Part shown: piece after piece, positions 12,296-41,060 of the stretch
Layout: every line of letters starts with the position of its first letter
How positions within the stretch are numbered: the stretch's first letter is position 1
Source: Lumbricus rubellus
Lineage: Eukaryota; Annelida; Clitellata; Crassiclitellata; Lumbricidae
Assembly: GCA_945859605.1 (NCBI GenBank)
Contig: OX243811.1
Coordinates: forward strand, 33,442,419 to 33,506,418
Direction: 5' to 3'
Length of the DNA: 64,000 bases
Position numbers and translations under genes: made by a program
Notes under the pieces: generated by a model
The model's input: only the letters and a program-made list of their open reading frames with translations
Databases searched by the model: none
Told to the model about the DNA's origin: nothing

Positions 12296-12467
12296 GTCAT
12301 CGTCATCAACATCGTCGTCGTCGTCATCAGCAGCGGCAGCATCATCATCATCATCAGCAGCAGCATCATCACCATAATCATTATCATCATCACCACCACC
12401 ACCACTATTCTTGTAGTTGTGTTACATAGTTGTCGTCGTCGTTGTCATCATTATCATCATTATCATT

Positions 12468-12544
<77 letters not shown>

Positions 12545-12580
12545 AATCATTATGATTATAATCATCATCGTTATCTTTGT
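12254..12580. repeat. (ATC)n microsatellite cluster
   Basis: Two arrays (about 12256-12400 and 12440-12548) of cat triplets with cgt and cag variants, ending about 80 bp upstream of the Ig3 exon. Confidence 0.95.
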
Positions 12581-12660
12581 AGTCGTAATTGTAAACGTAA
12601 TGATGTGATTGCATTGACAGTTGAGTGTGCGTGTGTGTATGTATAATTGTATGTATGCAG

Positions 12661-29957
<17,297 letters not shown>

Positions 29958-30084
29958 AAGCGAAAACGACAAAGGACCAGTGAAGGAAACACCTATATAG
30001 GCTTATAGGTACATAGGCTGTTTGGCAAATCTTCTTTTTGAATTTTTTAAACCATATCTTCTAGCCTACGTAATAGTACATAAT

Positions 30085-30510
30085 ATGCTCTTTTGGATGA
30101 AAACAATCGTAACAATAACTACGTACCGTATATTCATCGGTTTGTAAACAATCGTAAGTTCGTAACCATATCTACGTAGGCTCTTCTGTTTGAAAACAAT
30201 CGTAATCATATCTACGTAGACTATAGCTAGGCTACTCTTCTGTTTGAAAACAATCGTAATCATATCTACGTAGGATCCTCTGTTTGAAAACAATCGCAAC
30301 CATATCTACGTAGACTATAGGCTACTTTTCTGTTTAAAAACAATCGCAACCATATCTACATATGCTCTTCTGTTTGAAAACAATCGTAACCATATCTACG
30401 TATGCTCTTCTGTTTGAAGACAATCGTAACCATATCTAAGTATAATCTTCTGTTTGAAAACAATCGTCACCATCTTCGTATGCTCTTCTGTTTGAAAAAC
30501 AATCGTTAAA
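30085..30510. repeat. Minisatellite, unit about 35-50 bp
   Basis: About nine copies containing cttctgtttgaaaacaatcg and accatatctacgta, with variable spacers (actataggctac). Intronic or 3' of the Ig receptor. Confidence 0.9.
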
Positions 30511-30821
30511 AAGGACTAGTGTGGGGAAAACACTTACATTTATTTGCATAAGCTGTTAGACAGATAATAATGGTTAATGACTCTGACGAGGAATGGTGAC
30601 CGAGAAGTTAATGCTTGTCCGCTTGTCACCTCCGTGCCTCTGAAACGCAGAAAGCTAACTGCACTGCAACGGCTTGCTCACGGGCCATGATGGTATTTTA
30701 TTGCCATATTTATTCGGCACACAAGAAAAATTATAATCGCTAAGTCGCCCTAATAGCCTAATTAGAGTCTGTTCATCAAGACGAACCAGTAATTAACCAG
30801 GGTGATTGTGTTTCATTTTAG

Positions 30822-30870
30822 GTCAGCATCTATTATAGGGTTTGGCGGCGGCTCCCGGGTCGATACTTGA
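30822..30870 (+). CDS. Candidate last exon of the IGSF9-like receptor (weak)
   Basis: After a good acceptor (tttcattttag), the phase left by 29888-29957 reads 16 codons (SASIIGFGGGSRVDT) to a TGA at 30868. Another phase stays open for 70 codons, so the true use of this exon is uncertain. IGSF9-family tails are usually much longer. Confidence 0.25.
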
Positions 30871-31797
30871 AGTTCCACGTCGAGACGAATGGTGATGATG
30901 CGAAGAAGAGCAGCACGTTTACAACGTATCATCTGATTCATGCCGGTGTCTGTTTACAGAAAAGGTTCATTTATGAGAAAAATAGTCAAGTCAGAAGTAG
31001 TGGGAAGAACAAGAAAAGAACATCTGGAATGTGACGCAACACAGCACTAACAATGGGAAGACAGACCGTCGCAGACGATGATACCCCAAGAAGTTATTAA
31101 TGATTCTGCGTCACACCGCAGGCAGAAGGACTGGGCCTATGTATAGGCCAATATTTAATTATGCAAGTAGGCTTCTATGTAAGCAAAGGATAAGGGCAGA
31201 TTCAAGTTAACTGTACCAACGTGGAATGCGTCCATCATGCAGAAATTTTGCGCACACAATTACTTGTCTGGCACCCGAAGTGACCAAATGAAGGATTAGG
31301 CTACTTTAGGGCAAATAATGTACCATATACAACATCATGTGGATCATTTGTTTAATACCTCGTCAATAAATTCATGATGGGGATTCGCTTTCCACGTGAG
31401 CTGGTCCACGCAGACACTTGAATGTGCGAGAGTGTGAGAACATTTTTGCACAGCTGCTGTTTTTTTTATCGTACGTACGTAATGTGATTTTCGCAATTAT
31501 TTATGAGCGATATTGAAAGGTTGTGACTGAGTTTTTACAATTACAATTACTAGACCGCGTGACAAGACATCTTGATTTCACTAGATCACCACGGTTTCTG
31601 TAGGCTAATCGCCACAGTCTCGCCTGCAAAGACATAACGAGAGCTTATAATGTCAGTCCGTAGAAAATTTTAAGAAATTTACGTAGTAGGTCCAATTGCG
31701 TTCACTGCATTTTACATAGGCCTACATGTATTTCGTTTATTCAAGAAAATTTAAGCTGCTTAATGATCAAGGTGTGGTAGCATCCTCGTGGTGCTAC

Positions 31798-32091
31798 CAT
31801 GCCGCATCAAACTTCGACTAACCAAAGGCCCAGACTCGAAAATTGATTTAGGGGAAAATGGGTCTTTTCATGAACAAAATCCAATCAAACGACTAAAAAT
31901 AGGTCATCAACTTTATTTCTCCGGAAAATAGCCTGTTTTCAGGAGATTTCAAGCCGATGATTGAAAAAGGTCACTAACTTTTGGGGCCGAAAAAAATCCG
32001 CTCCATCTGGGCTACGGTAGGTCTCCACCCCAACCAAAGCCCGATTTTTAGCCCCCCCCCAAAAAAAAACCGAAACGCATCTCCGCCCATG
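31798..32091. mobile_element. Probable MITE related to the CATGGGCGGAG family
   Basis: The right end, ctccgcccatg, and the interior (gactaaaaataggtcatcaac ending near a C9A9 tract) align with 38519-38911. The left end is only weakly similar and the target duplication is not clear. Confidence 0.45.
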
Positions 32092-32308
32092 GCTGCATAC
32101 CGCAACTTATTGCAATCATGAGTGAGAAAAGTAGGAAATGACAAGTGGACCAAACTATCTGATTCTGCAAGGTCCTATTGGCAAGAAATAAAGAGTTTTT
32201 ACTGGATCCTAGAGCTAACACTGCGAACAGTTCTGGAGAGTGCTCGAGAAATGAAATTTAAGTAATTTTAAAGGGCAGTTCAATGTCATGCGGTCTGGAA
32301 CGAAGAGG

Positions 32309-32339
32309 TACAACAACAACAACAACAACAACAACAACA
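32309..32339. repeat. (CAA)n microsatellite
   Basis: About ten pure caa units. Confidence 0.95.
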
Positions 32340-32717
32340 GTATAATTCTTGTGAAGAACGCTACAGTTTTTAATTGTTGTTAGACAATTAAAAGCATCTA
32401 AGTTTATGCAAGTAGGCTAAATATTTAAATGCACAACGCATTTGTGATGCTTTTAATTTTCTTGTATCATACTTTATATTCTTATTCAGCGTATTCTATT
32501 AATTCTTCGATCAACTTGGGTTTCAGTTTGTAATTCGGCCTAAGTGGTTTCTAAGCGTATACAAAGATTCCAGCACCATCTTATTTGCCACAGAAAACTT
32601 TATGAAGAACCTGCGAATTCTAGTATTTTAGCGAAGGTGAGTTTCACGTTTAGCTTCCAAAAGAGACGAACATTCAATAGGAAATCTTGCTGCACTAGCT
32701 AACTAGGAAACTGAGTG

Positions 32718-32762
32718 GTAGTAGTGGTGGTGGTGGTGGTGGTGGTGGTGGTGGTGGTGGTG
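32718..32762. repeat. (GGT)n microsatellite
   Basis: About 14 ggt triplets. Confidence 0.95.
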
Positions 32763-33437
32763 GAATGAAATGCTTTGGATAATAGCATAAAATTCTTGTG
32801 CCTCAAAACTAGGTCTTGAACTGCGTCTATTCATAAACTTGAAGACGATTTGAATAATAATTTTAGGCCTACATGTAGGCTACATAGCATACTCGATCAG
32901 TGTTTGTTCTAGACGTCCCCCTAGAAATGAGAATTCCCCTCTCCAGAAAAATCTAGAGGTGATGCACACATGTATTGTATATACTATACGTACCATTTCC
33001 TCAGAAATAGTAGGCCCATACGTGCAACATTCCCCGCTCCACCCAGAAAAAATCGACAGTTTATTATACATGCGAAATATTTCCCTCAGTAGAAGAATTC
33101 GATTGTGAACCATCGAAGTAGGCTACTTTTTAAATTGTCAGTTTGGGAAGTATAACACGCATGTTTCTAGGAGGAATTTAGATGTAAGACTAAAAAAGAC
33201 GGTCAGAAAGTTTCCGGTAAAAGGGTGTCGTCAGTGTCTGGTTGGCTGAGGCAGCCGTCTACCCATAACGGCCATTTTTCCGCTCCACCCCCTCCCAGAA
33301 ACCTAACCACCCCACCCAAAACGTGGAACTAGATTAAACACTGACACGCGATGACAACCAAATTTTAATAAACAAGGCAGCAGCTGCGTTTCTCGTTTTC
33401 TTCTTGAGTCGTTTCACTTAATTAGGTCCTAATACTT

Positions 33438-33630
33438 GTGGGGTGTAGTGGTGACGTCGTTGCCTTGGAGCCGGAAGGTTCGAGGTTTGAATCCACCTCG
33501 CCGCGTAAGGACCTTGGGCAAGTTCTTCACTCACAATTGCTCAGCGCTTCGGCGTGAAACTCCGATGCAGTGTCCGCTCTGCATTGGGGAGCGCCTCTGA
33601 GTAGAGAGAGCTTGAAGAGGCGCTATAACA
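33438..33630 (+). mobile_element. tRNA-derived SINE (plus copy)
   Basis: The head has a pol III A-box-like gtagtggtga and a B-box-like ggttcgaggtttgaatcc. A conserved body follows (cactcacaattgctcagcg, gtgaaactccgatgcag), then the hairpin tail gcgcctctgagtag ... cttgaagaggcgctataa. It lies 380 bp upstream of the start of the novel membrane-protein gene. Confidence 0.88.
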
Positions 33631-34007
33631 AGGGCACACAAAAACTAATACCGTACAGCTCCTCTTCAATATTAGATTTAACACTTAAACAGGAATTAGC
33701 ATTAAGATGAGGCCAATCCTCTTTTGTGTCTGGTCATGCGGAAAGGTCAACGGAAACGCACAGACAGAGGTCGTTGCTATTTCAACTAAAGTTCAGCCGT
33801 TACATCGCTGTGTGTATTAATACGCAGAGCAGTTTGTGTCGTTGAACTTTCAACTTAATTAACGCGTGATTTCAGTTAAGCTAAAACTCTTATGCTAGTG
33901 CTTGCAGACAGACGAACAGCTGTGATATAATTGAGCTGGGAATGTTCGAATATCATCTGGCGGATCTTAGGAAAACATTGCAGTTTAAAAGCTGGCGCTA
34001 GATAAAT

Positions 34008-34074
34008 ATGGCGCCGTTCGGAATGAAATTTTATAATCTCATCGTCATCCTGGCATCCGTCCTAGAAATCTCCG
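34008..34074 (+). CDS. Exon 1: signal peptide of the novel membrane protein
   Basis: 22 codons plus one base, with a basic-hydrophobic leader. Donor gtaggt at 34075. Confidence 0.75.
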
Positions 34075-36954
34075 GTAGGTTTATGTTGCATGTACATTGT
34101 ACAATAGACAACAGTTGTGCAACTACATTTTGTTTGTTTGTATGTGCACTTGTTATAGCGCCCCTACAAGGTATCTTTTTACTCAGAGGCGCTCCCGAAT
34201 GCAGAGCGGACACTGCATCGGAGTTTCACGCCGAAGCGCTGAGCAATTGTGAGTGAAGGACTTGCCCAAGGTCTTTACGCGGCGAGGTGGATACGAACCT
34301 CGAACCTTCCGGCTCCAAGGCAACGACGCCACCACTGCACCACCGAGCCCCACATAGATCTATATGCACTATGCATGCTTTTTTAGTACGAATTCACTCT
34401 AAATGCCTAGGCCCTATAATTATATACATACTGTACGGATTAGCGGGAAAGACTGGGGTTTGTAGCCTATTTTGTATACGAGTTCACTGTACAGGGTGGG
34501 CCTAAAAAGTACCTTTAAGATTTTTTATGGCCCACCCTGTATAATTATAACGGTGTACACTGTACAAACTACCGGTCTAATCGTAAGAGATGCGCGTAAC
34601 TCAGCCACTGATTTTGGTTCTTTGGAGAGGTAGAGCTATAGTTGAAAAACACTATATAAGCCTATAATTATTAGCCTATGTGGAATATCACGAGAAAAAA
34701 TTTGTAATAACGTAACTTTCTTCCGGTTATCTTTTGAGACTTGCACTCCAAAGGCATCCGACAGCTTTGCCTGATAAAGCGTCATTGTCTGATCATACAT
34801 TATCTGCACCATAGTGTGACCATACGCTACCGTATAATCTGCTGGAATTACGTATAGACCTACGCGTACCGTACGTGCATGTACGCTATCGGAAAAATAT
34901 AACGTATACGATACGTCGTACGTATCGTTCGTAGTCTTATTTGTTTCATTTATTTTATTTCTCGCATTTGCTATAGCGCCCCTTCAAGCTCTCTCCTCAG
35001 AGGCGCTCCCGACTACAGCGTGGACACTGCATCGGAGTGTCACGTCGAAGCGCACGAGCAATTACGAATGAAGGAACTTGCATGCTCAAAGTCCCTATAA
35101 ATATGCGGCGGCTTGATGTGGACTTGAATCTGGAACCCTTGGTCTACACGCACTGTAAATTGGCAGTTTATATAGGTATAAATATATTGCGCTAAATAAA
35201 TTGACTTGACTGTAGATGCCATACATGGAATCAACCCTGTGGCAAAGATCCTGCTGGATTTTGCATCACCAGTTCCTCGCGGCTTCGTCGTGCGAGCTCT
35301 GGCGGCCAATTTTATCAACAAGGCCCCGATCTGGATCCAGCTGTGGAATGGAACGTCAGTTAGACAAGGGCCTTCCGGAAACTACACGCTTATCTGGCAG
35401 GTGGAAGTCAGGGCCAAAGTGGGAGACGGAGACCTCGAAGTGGTAAAGATATTCAGTGTCATTCAAAGTGGAACACGAAGTATAGACGAGTAGTCGGACA
35501 ATCAGACGGCGAGGGAGAGAATTGGCCATTCGCCAAAGCCATCACCGCCGTGGCCCCGCTGGCCTATCTTTAAGAGGCGCAATATAAAGCTTACTTGAAC
35601 TAAAATCAGGGTGAGAATTGCCGGGGGGGTTGGGGGGGTTCAACCCCCCAGTCTTTTTTAGAGCCCCATGTTAAAGTATGTTTTTCATACCCCAATTTCA
35701 AGTTTATCATAGGCCAACCCCCCCCCCCCAGTTATTTTTCCACAATTCTCATACTGACTAAAATTAATACAAAGTTATAAACAATCACATGCCGAGATTA
35801 GGGCAAATGAAGAAGATAGGCCTGTTATTTATTTGCGTTTTAAATTACAATGATATTATGCACAAACAACGATTAAATAGGCATTGACAGGTTCTGGGAA
35901 AAACACTAAATATTTCACGAGACGCAAACATTTATCTGAAAGAAGTTCAAAGAACTAGACTAAATCTGCTATGACCCCACAATGGGCCCACATATTCCTG
36001 TTCCCTACAATCTATGTATACTGATGTTCGTGTTATACATGTAGGTAGATCTTGATGAGAAGGATCACGCGTACATATCCAACGACGGTGTTCACCTTGC
36101 CGTGTATAGCTCTGTCCGGCCTTCCGCCCTAAACGCCGTTTTCAACCAATCGGTCGGCAACCTACATCTGTCCGACATTGGCCATTGTCACACACTCAGC
36201 AGCAGAAGTATCCTCAGCTCCGTCCTCTCAACCAATGTCACCTGTACGTTTGACAGGCTTCGCTGGCCCTACGCACTGCCGCTCAAACTCTGCAGCAGCT
36301 CCGGTGAGTACGTTACATTACATTACGTTGTTTGAATGTAAGTCGTTCACTAGTGAGCCTATTGTCATTTGATTAGTGTGCCTATTGTCTATATGGATTA
36401 GTTTGTCTATTGTCTATTGATTAGTGTGCTTATTGTCTATTGATCAGTGTGCCTATGGTCTATTGATTAGTGTGTCTATTGTCTATTGATTGGTGCGCTT
36501 ATTGTTTATTGATTAGTGTGCTTATTGCTTATTGATAAGTGTGCCTATTGCCTATTGATTAGTGTGTCTATTCACTCTATTGTCTATTGATTGGTGCGCC
36601 AATTGTTTATTGATTAGTGTGCCTATTTTATATTGATTAGTGTGGTTATTGTCTATTGATTATGGTGCTGCTCTGTCAACGCATAGGTTGGGATTTATTA
36701 TTTTATTTATACCTCTATATAATTATAGGCGCACAACAACTTTAGGAGATTCTGATCCACTTATATATCTTTATGTCGTCCTCCCTTCTGTACACTCTTA
36801 ATTGAATGGTAACTATTGGCATAAGGTAAAGACTGGACTCTACTGGCTTTCTCTCTTCCTACCCTTCGCCCTTTCCTCCTTACTTCTATGTTTCCCTATC
36901 TCCGCCACTCCCAATTAACCTAATAAATCATTTGGCTTACTTTTTTTAATCACG

Positions 36955-36996
<42 letters not shown>

Positions 36997-38501
36997 GCAG
37001 ATTCGTAATTCTCTTATGCATTTCAGCTCATTGCGGCGCCAATCTATGTAACGTCGATGAATTTCATTGTTACTTTCAGACTGTAACGACTTGTTTACTG
37101 ACGATGAGTGGAGCATTGACAACGCTGGCGCTACAACAACATCTGTAAGATCTTGTAATAATCTTAACTATATCAGTTACATATAGACCTGCGTCTGTTG
37201 ACACCCTAACAATATATCGACTCCGTTTTGATTGATATTGAGCGCTTGTGAATAAGCTGGTTCCCGCTGGCAGAAATGTTGGGCATAGGGCAGAGAAAAT
37301 GCCGGTGTAAAAAGACCTTTTACCTTCTTCATTGCCCTGCCACAAAAAAGCAGTCACATCCTTGTCTGCCAGAATATTTGCCGTGCCCTCACCAAAAATT
37401 GCTTCCTGCGCTGGTTAGGCCTACTTGCATTTCTGCCAGCCTTTAGTGCCAGGGTTAGGGTTGGGGTTGGGGTTAGGGCTATGCCCTGCCATGGTAACAA
37501 AAAATGCTGCTGATTAGGCCTATGTCTCTTTTCATCGCCACCGTAGAAAATGCCGCTGGATTATTTTATGGATTTTGTTTACAATATTACTAGCCTACTT
37601 TACAGGTTTCTACTGCGGAAGAAACTTCACAGGCTTCTACAGCGCCAGTGACGACGGTAGAGATGATGATACAAGTCTCAAAAGATGAGCATTCAGACGC
37701 AATCAAAGTTGTTCACGGTAAAAAAAACACATTAGTAAATTATATATAGGCTCAGGCCTACGTGCAGTGTGTGCAAACAAGATAGGCTATGATCACTTGT
37801 AGAATTATAAAAACTTATCTAATGCTTTGTTGTAAATTTCATATAGGCCTAATAGCCTACTAAACTTGACAGCCTTGTGTCAAATCGGCCAAATAATATG
37901 TGACTCACTTGCAGTCAAGTTGCAGATATAAGCTTACAGCGCATAAGCCTTTTCCCAAAAATACAGTAGGAATTTGACGATAATAACAACCCACTTTTTC
38001 AGCATGAACAGAACATAAATAATATATAGCATAGGCCTAGGCCTACGCCTAATACAAAATTATGCCTACATGCAGGAACTTGACGAGTAGGACACTCGGC
38101 ATTTTTCGAGTCAACTTTTACGACCAATCGTTGAAAGTGTTTAGTTCGAATTTAGAAGCATCATAAAATGCCACGGGATTTTGTTTTGCATAACCTAGAA
38201 TAGGCCTATTTTTATGTTGTAAGATCTTCAAAATAGGCATGCTGTTCTGTTTGTCGTATCGGTTTCTTGTCCGATTCTGCTTTTGGTATTTCCGGGCGTA
38301 GATAAGGGAGACACGATGACGTCATCCGATGACTTGAGGAATACTGTGATTGGTCTGATCATATGGAACGTCATTCTCAGCATCCTCTTGGTGATCGTAG
38401 CTGCATCTGTAATCATCGCACACTCGAACATCGCGCACGTCGGTCATATCCACTGGCACAACAGAGGAATGTACGTCCAGCTTAACGGATTTTTAAATTA
38501 G
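34008..38501 (+). CDS. Unrecognised 309-residue single-pass membrane protein (six exons)
   Basis: Exons at 34008-34074, 35216-35442, 36045-36303, 37080-37144, 37606-37717 and 38302-38501 join in frame into a 309-residue protein. It starts with a signal peptide (MAPFGMKFYNLIVILASVLE). An ectodomain of about 220 residues follows, with few cysteines and N-glycosylation sequons (NGT, NYT, NQS, NVT). Then come a Ser/Thr-rich stalk (residues about 195-245), one hydrophobic helix (VIGLIIWNVILSILLVIVAA) and a tail of about 25 residues ending in QLNGFLN. All introns have GT/AG ends. I do not recognise the ectodomain; its most distinctive stretch is APIWIQLWNGT ... YTLIWQVEV. The architecture suggests a cell-surface receptor or adhesion protein, which is inference. 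An inverted SINE pair flanks exon 1. Confidence 0.8.
34152..34352 (-). mobile_element. tRNA-derived SINE (minus copy) in intron 1
   Basis: The inverse of the copy at 33438-33630 and very similar to it along nearly its whole length, including the B box and the hairpin tail (gttatagcgcccctac ... ctcagaggcgctccc). Confidence 0.88.
34492..34539. mobile_element. 48-bp Tc1/mariner-type micro-MITE
   Basis: Begins CAGGGTGGGCC and ends in the exact inverse GGCCCACCCTG, bordered by TA on both sides. Only about 25 bp separate the inverted ends. It shares CAGGGTGG with the element at 40009. Confidence 0.75.
34968..35145 (-). mobile_element. Diverged SINE copy in intron 1
   Basis: Tail gctatagcgccccttcaagc ... 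tcagaggcgctccc and body cactgcatcggagtgtcacg are conserved. The tRNA-like head is degraded, ending close to the exon 2 acceptor. Confidence 0.75.
35216..35442 (+). CDS. Exon 2 of the novel membrane protein
   Basis: 75 codons of ectodomain with the WIQLWNGT ... IWQVEVRAK block. Phase 1 in, phase 0 out; donor gtaaag at 35443. Confidence 0.78.
35607..35756. mobile_element. 150-bp MITE with CAGGGTGAGAATTG ends and exact 8-bp duplication (copy 2)
   Basis: Inverted ends cagggtgagaattg and caattctcatactg. Flanks ACTAAAAT at 35599-35606 and 35757-35764 are identical. An 8-bp duplication and a CAGGG start fit the hAT superfamily. Confidence 0.9.
36045..36303 (+). CDS. Exon 3 of the novel membrane protein
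   Basis: 86 codons of ectodomain with four cysteines near its end and two N-glycosylation sequons. Phase 0 in, phase 1 out; donor gtgagt at 36304. Confidence 0.78.
36350..36670. repeat. Minisatellite, unit about 23 bp
   Basis: About 13 imperfect copies of gattagtgtgcctattgtct, intronic. Confidence 0.9.
36957..36993. repeat. (TA)n microsatellite
   Basis: About 18 pure TA units, about 85 bp upstream of the exon 4 acceptor. Confidence 0.95.
37080..37144 (+). CDS. Exon 4 of the novel membrane protein
   Basis: A short acidic exon (DCNDLFTDDEWSID). Phase 1 in, phase 0 out; donor gtaaga at 37145. Confidence 0.7.
37606..37717 (+). CDS. Exon 5: Ser/Thr-rich stalk of the novel membrane protein
   Basis: Encodes a threonine- and serine-rich stretch (VSTAEETSQASTAPVTTV), likely O-glycosylated. 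Phase 0 in, phase 1 out; donor gtaaaa at 37718. Confidence 0.72.
38302..38501 (+). CDS. Exon 6: transmembrane helix and tail of the novel membrane protein
   Basis: Hydrophobic helix, then a His-rich short tail (IAHVGHIHWHNRG) and a TAG stop at 38499-38501. Acceptor gggcgtag. Confidence 0.8.
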
Positions 38502-38518
38502 GGGCCTATCTGCTATCT

Positions 38519-38911
38519 CATGGGTGGAGTTTATCACTGGCTAGAGGGGTAAGCCCACCCCCACCCCACTCCAAGAAGGGACAGAGTAATTTTTACCATG
38601 AAAATGGTTTCTTCCCCCCCCCCGCAGAAGGCCCAGGCTCAAAAATATATTCGGGGAAAATGGCTTTTTTTCACAAAGAAACTTTAATGACTAAAAAAGT
38701 CTTCAACTTTTTGGCCGGAAAAATAGTATGAAATTTCGACCAGATGACTAAAACAATTCGTGACATTTCCCCAAGATTTTGGCCGGACGACTAAAAAAAG
38801 GTCATCAATTTTTGGGCCGAGAAAAAAATTTCGGCGCCACTCGATCTGGACCCAACCAAATCCCACGTTTTAAGCCCCCCCCCCAGAAACGGAAACCAAA
38901 CTCCGCCCATG
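38519..38911. mobile_element. 393-bp member of the CATGGGCGGAG MITE family
   Basis: Starts CATGGGTGGAGTTTA and ends in the inverted AAACTCCGCCCATG. The interior has gactaaaaaa tracts and C9-C10 runs near both ends. No exact target duplication remains. It lies 18 bp after the stop of the novel gene and may overlap its 3' UTR. Confidence 0.7.
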
Positions 38912-40008
38912 ATTGATTTTAATTAGTTCGGCGATTTTGAGTAGCCTACAAGAAATCTGCATACATGTACTTTGTATTCTGTTTTATCAACAAGTTTTTT
39001 CTTCAGTAGGCCTATCATACAGAAATAGCAGCGTTTTTGTCGTTTTAGTTATGTTGTAAACAAACCGAAGAAAACTACAGAAAAAGACGATGGACGCAAA
39101 TTAGGCAACGAACCAAAACGACAAAACTCCGGACTTTCCGCAATCTGAAGTTGTTCAACAAAGCGCTGTTCAATAAATTAAGACTCGAGCACTCACCACT
39201 CGATCCTAACGTAGGCTATTATTATGTAGGCCTATTGCGTTAAGTTCTATGGCTGATAAACGTTTAAAAAATTGCGATGAACAGATTGAACTCACGACAC
39301 AATTATTGTTAAAATTTGTATTTGGTTTCGGCAAATTTTATTTTGTAAGTTAAAATAGTTAAGCGTCGGCGTATCACAGGGCCTATAGGGCCTATGCCTA
39401 CGTCTTGTTAATTGCCACACTTAGTATGATTTGCACTCTAACGAGGTAGGCTACAGCGTGTTTATTTTGTACTGGGTCAGTTCCGGCCATGATATGTGTT
39501 CAGTTCCATGATATGTGTTCTATTAAAACCATGAATTAAGCGGCGTATTTGACTTTAGTAGCCTATTAGTCTATTCACCTGGTTAATGACAAGAGTCTAC
39601 TCAGACTAGTAGGCCAACAAATTCCAACATAAAACGCGTCCTATTCCTAGCCTATAGATGAAAGTGTGGTGTTTGATGAATGATGAGCCTACAAGAACCT
39701 CATAGAAGTGAAGTAGCCTAGCCTATTAGCCTAGCCTATTAGCCTAGCTATAAGCAGAAAATGTGTGCACGTGAACGATAAAATAAACTATAGGCTATAC
39801 GAAGGTGCAGAAGTGGAAGCATATATAATAGGCCTAATGGTAAAAAATCCCATTAATTTTGTTGTTATACTTCTATGACTTTTGGACAACGGACAGTTAC
39901 CCAGAGTTTGATTGGCCTAGCTGGTTGTCCCGAGGGGATGTCGCAGAAAATCACGGGCGCAGCTGAAAGTGAATCTCAATTTTTGGCGCAGTCGTACCTG
40001 TAAATCTA

Positions 40009-40643
40009 CAGGGTGGTCCAAAATAAACCGCACAGTGATAAATTGATAGTACTTTATTCAGACCAATTCAAATATAACCGTGAAAATTCACAAAAACACA
40101 GCAATTATTTTTACTGTAACATTGCATGGATGGATTTCGTTACATAAAATGTTCAATGTGTCCTTCTTGCTGCTCGACCACGCATTGAAGCCGACGACGC
40201 CATTGATCAATTATTGCGCGGTCAATGAAACGCAATCGCTGTTCAACTGCTGTCCAACTTTGCGCCTGTACTGGTTAAGTCCGAGATCTTTCTTTACAAT
40301 ACGTTTAACAGTTGAACGTGAAGTGCCGGTTTCACGTGCGATCTCCCGTGGGCTCTTAATTATGGCTTAGCGGTTTGTCTTCCTCGCTACAGATAAGGTC
40401 GCTTACCAACTTGATATTTGCATCATTCTGTTCGAGCTGATTTCGGACGTCCGCTACCCGGCTTCCTAGCTGTGGTACCTTCGGTATCAACTTTTTAATG
40501 AGGTCATCGATAGTACGTACGACGTTTCCATGTCTTATTTGGAAATTCTTTCATCATACGCAAGAAAAATGGCATTAAACATTGAATTGTTATACATTAT
40601 ATCAAGAAAACTGTCACTGTGCGGTTTATTTTGGACCACCCTG
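40009..40643 (-). mobile_element. Tc1/mariner-type deletion derivative with 30-bp perfect inverted ends
   Basis: Ends CAGGGTGGTCCAAAATAAAC, identical for 30 bases when inverted, with TA on both sides. Minus-strand translation retains a helix-turn-helix piece (SPREIARETGTSRSTVKRIV) and, almost directly after it, the transposase C-terminus (IDQWRRRLQC ... GHIEHFM stop). The catalytic DDE core is missing, so this is an internally deleted, non-autonomous copy. Confidence 0.9.
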
Positions 40644-40796
40644 TATAATTAGTCCTATTACAGGCTAGTAATCGAATCGCAATCCTGAGATTTGCTCAGC
40701 ACCCAAAAAGCGTATCGCGGGAACCAGATTGTTTGAAGGCGCGTGGTCCAGACAAAGTCGATAGGCATATGCAGGTAGCATATATTGTATTGTATT

Positions 40797-41060
40797 TAAA
40801 CATTTTTAAAGCGCCTCTAGTAGGGTGAACCGTTCAGAGGCGCTCCCAGTGCGCAAGGCCCCGCGAGAAGAAACAGGTTTTGAGAAGAGACAAAGCAGAG
40901 GAGCTAGAGACTACCAGAAAGAAGTGTAGAGCGAACAGAAGGAGAAAGAGCATTCCAAAGAGAAGGACCAATTGAGACAAATGATCGAGACTAAAGCCTA
41001 CATCTAGAGTCAAAACCAAGGACTCTTTATATGGAATCCTTGAGTCAAAACATTTTTCAA
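40797..41060 (-). mobile_element. Hairpin-tail element with non-tRNA head
   Basis: Tail aaagcgcctctag ... ttcagaggcgctccc, followed by about 200 bp sharing the sequence around cattcca ... aaggacca with 46146-46500 and 52975-53215. It lacks the A/B boxes of the SINE. Confidence 0.5.

Noticed and set aside
30822..31034. 70-codon open phase after a good acceptor
   Set aside because: Its phase does not match the preceding receptor exon; only a 16-codon alternative phase does, and that is listed with low confidence.
33438..33510. tRNA gene
   Set aside because: The pol III boxes belong to a SINE head; no cloverleaf or anticodon arm can be drawn and the sequence recurs with the SINE body.
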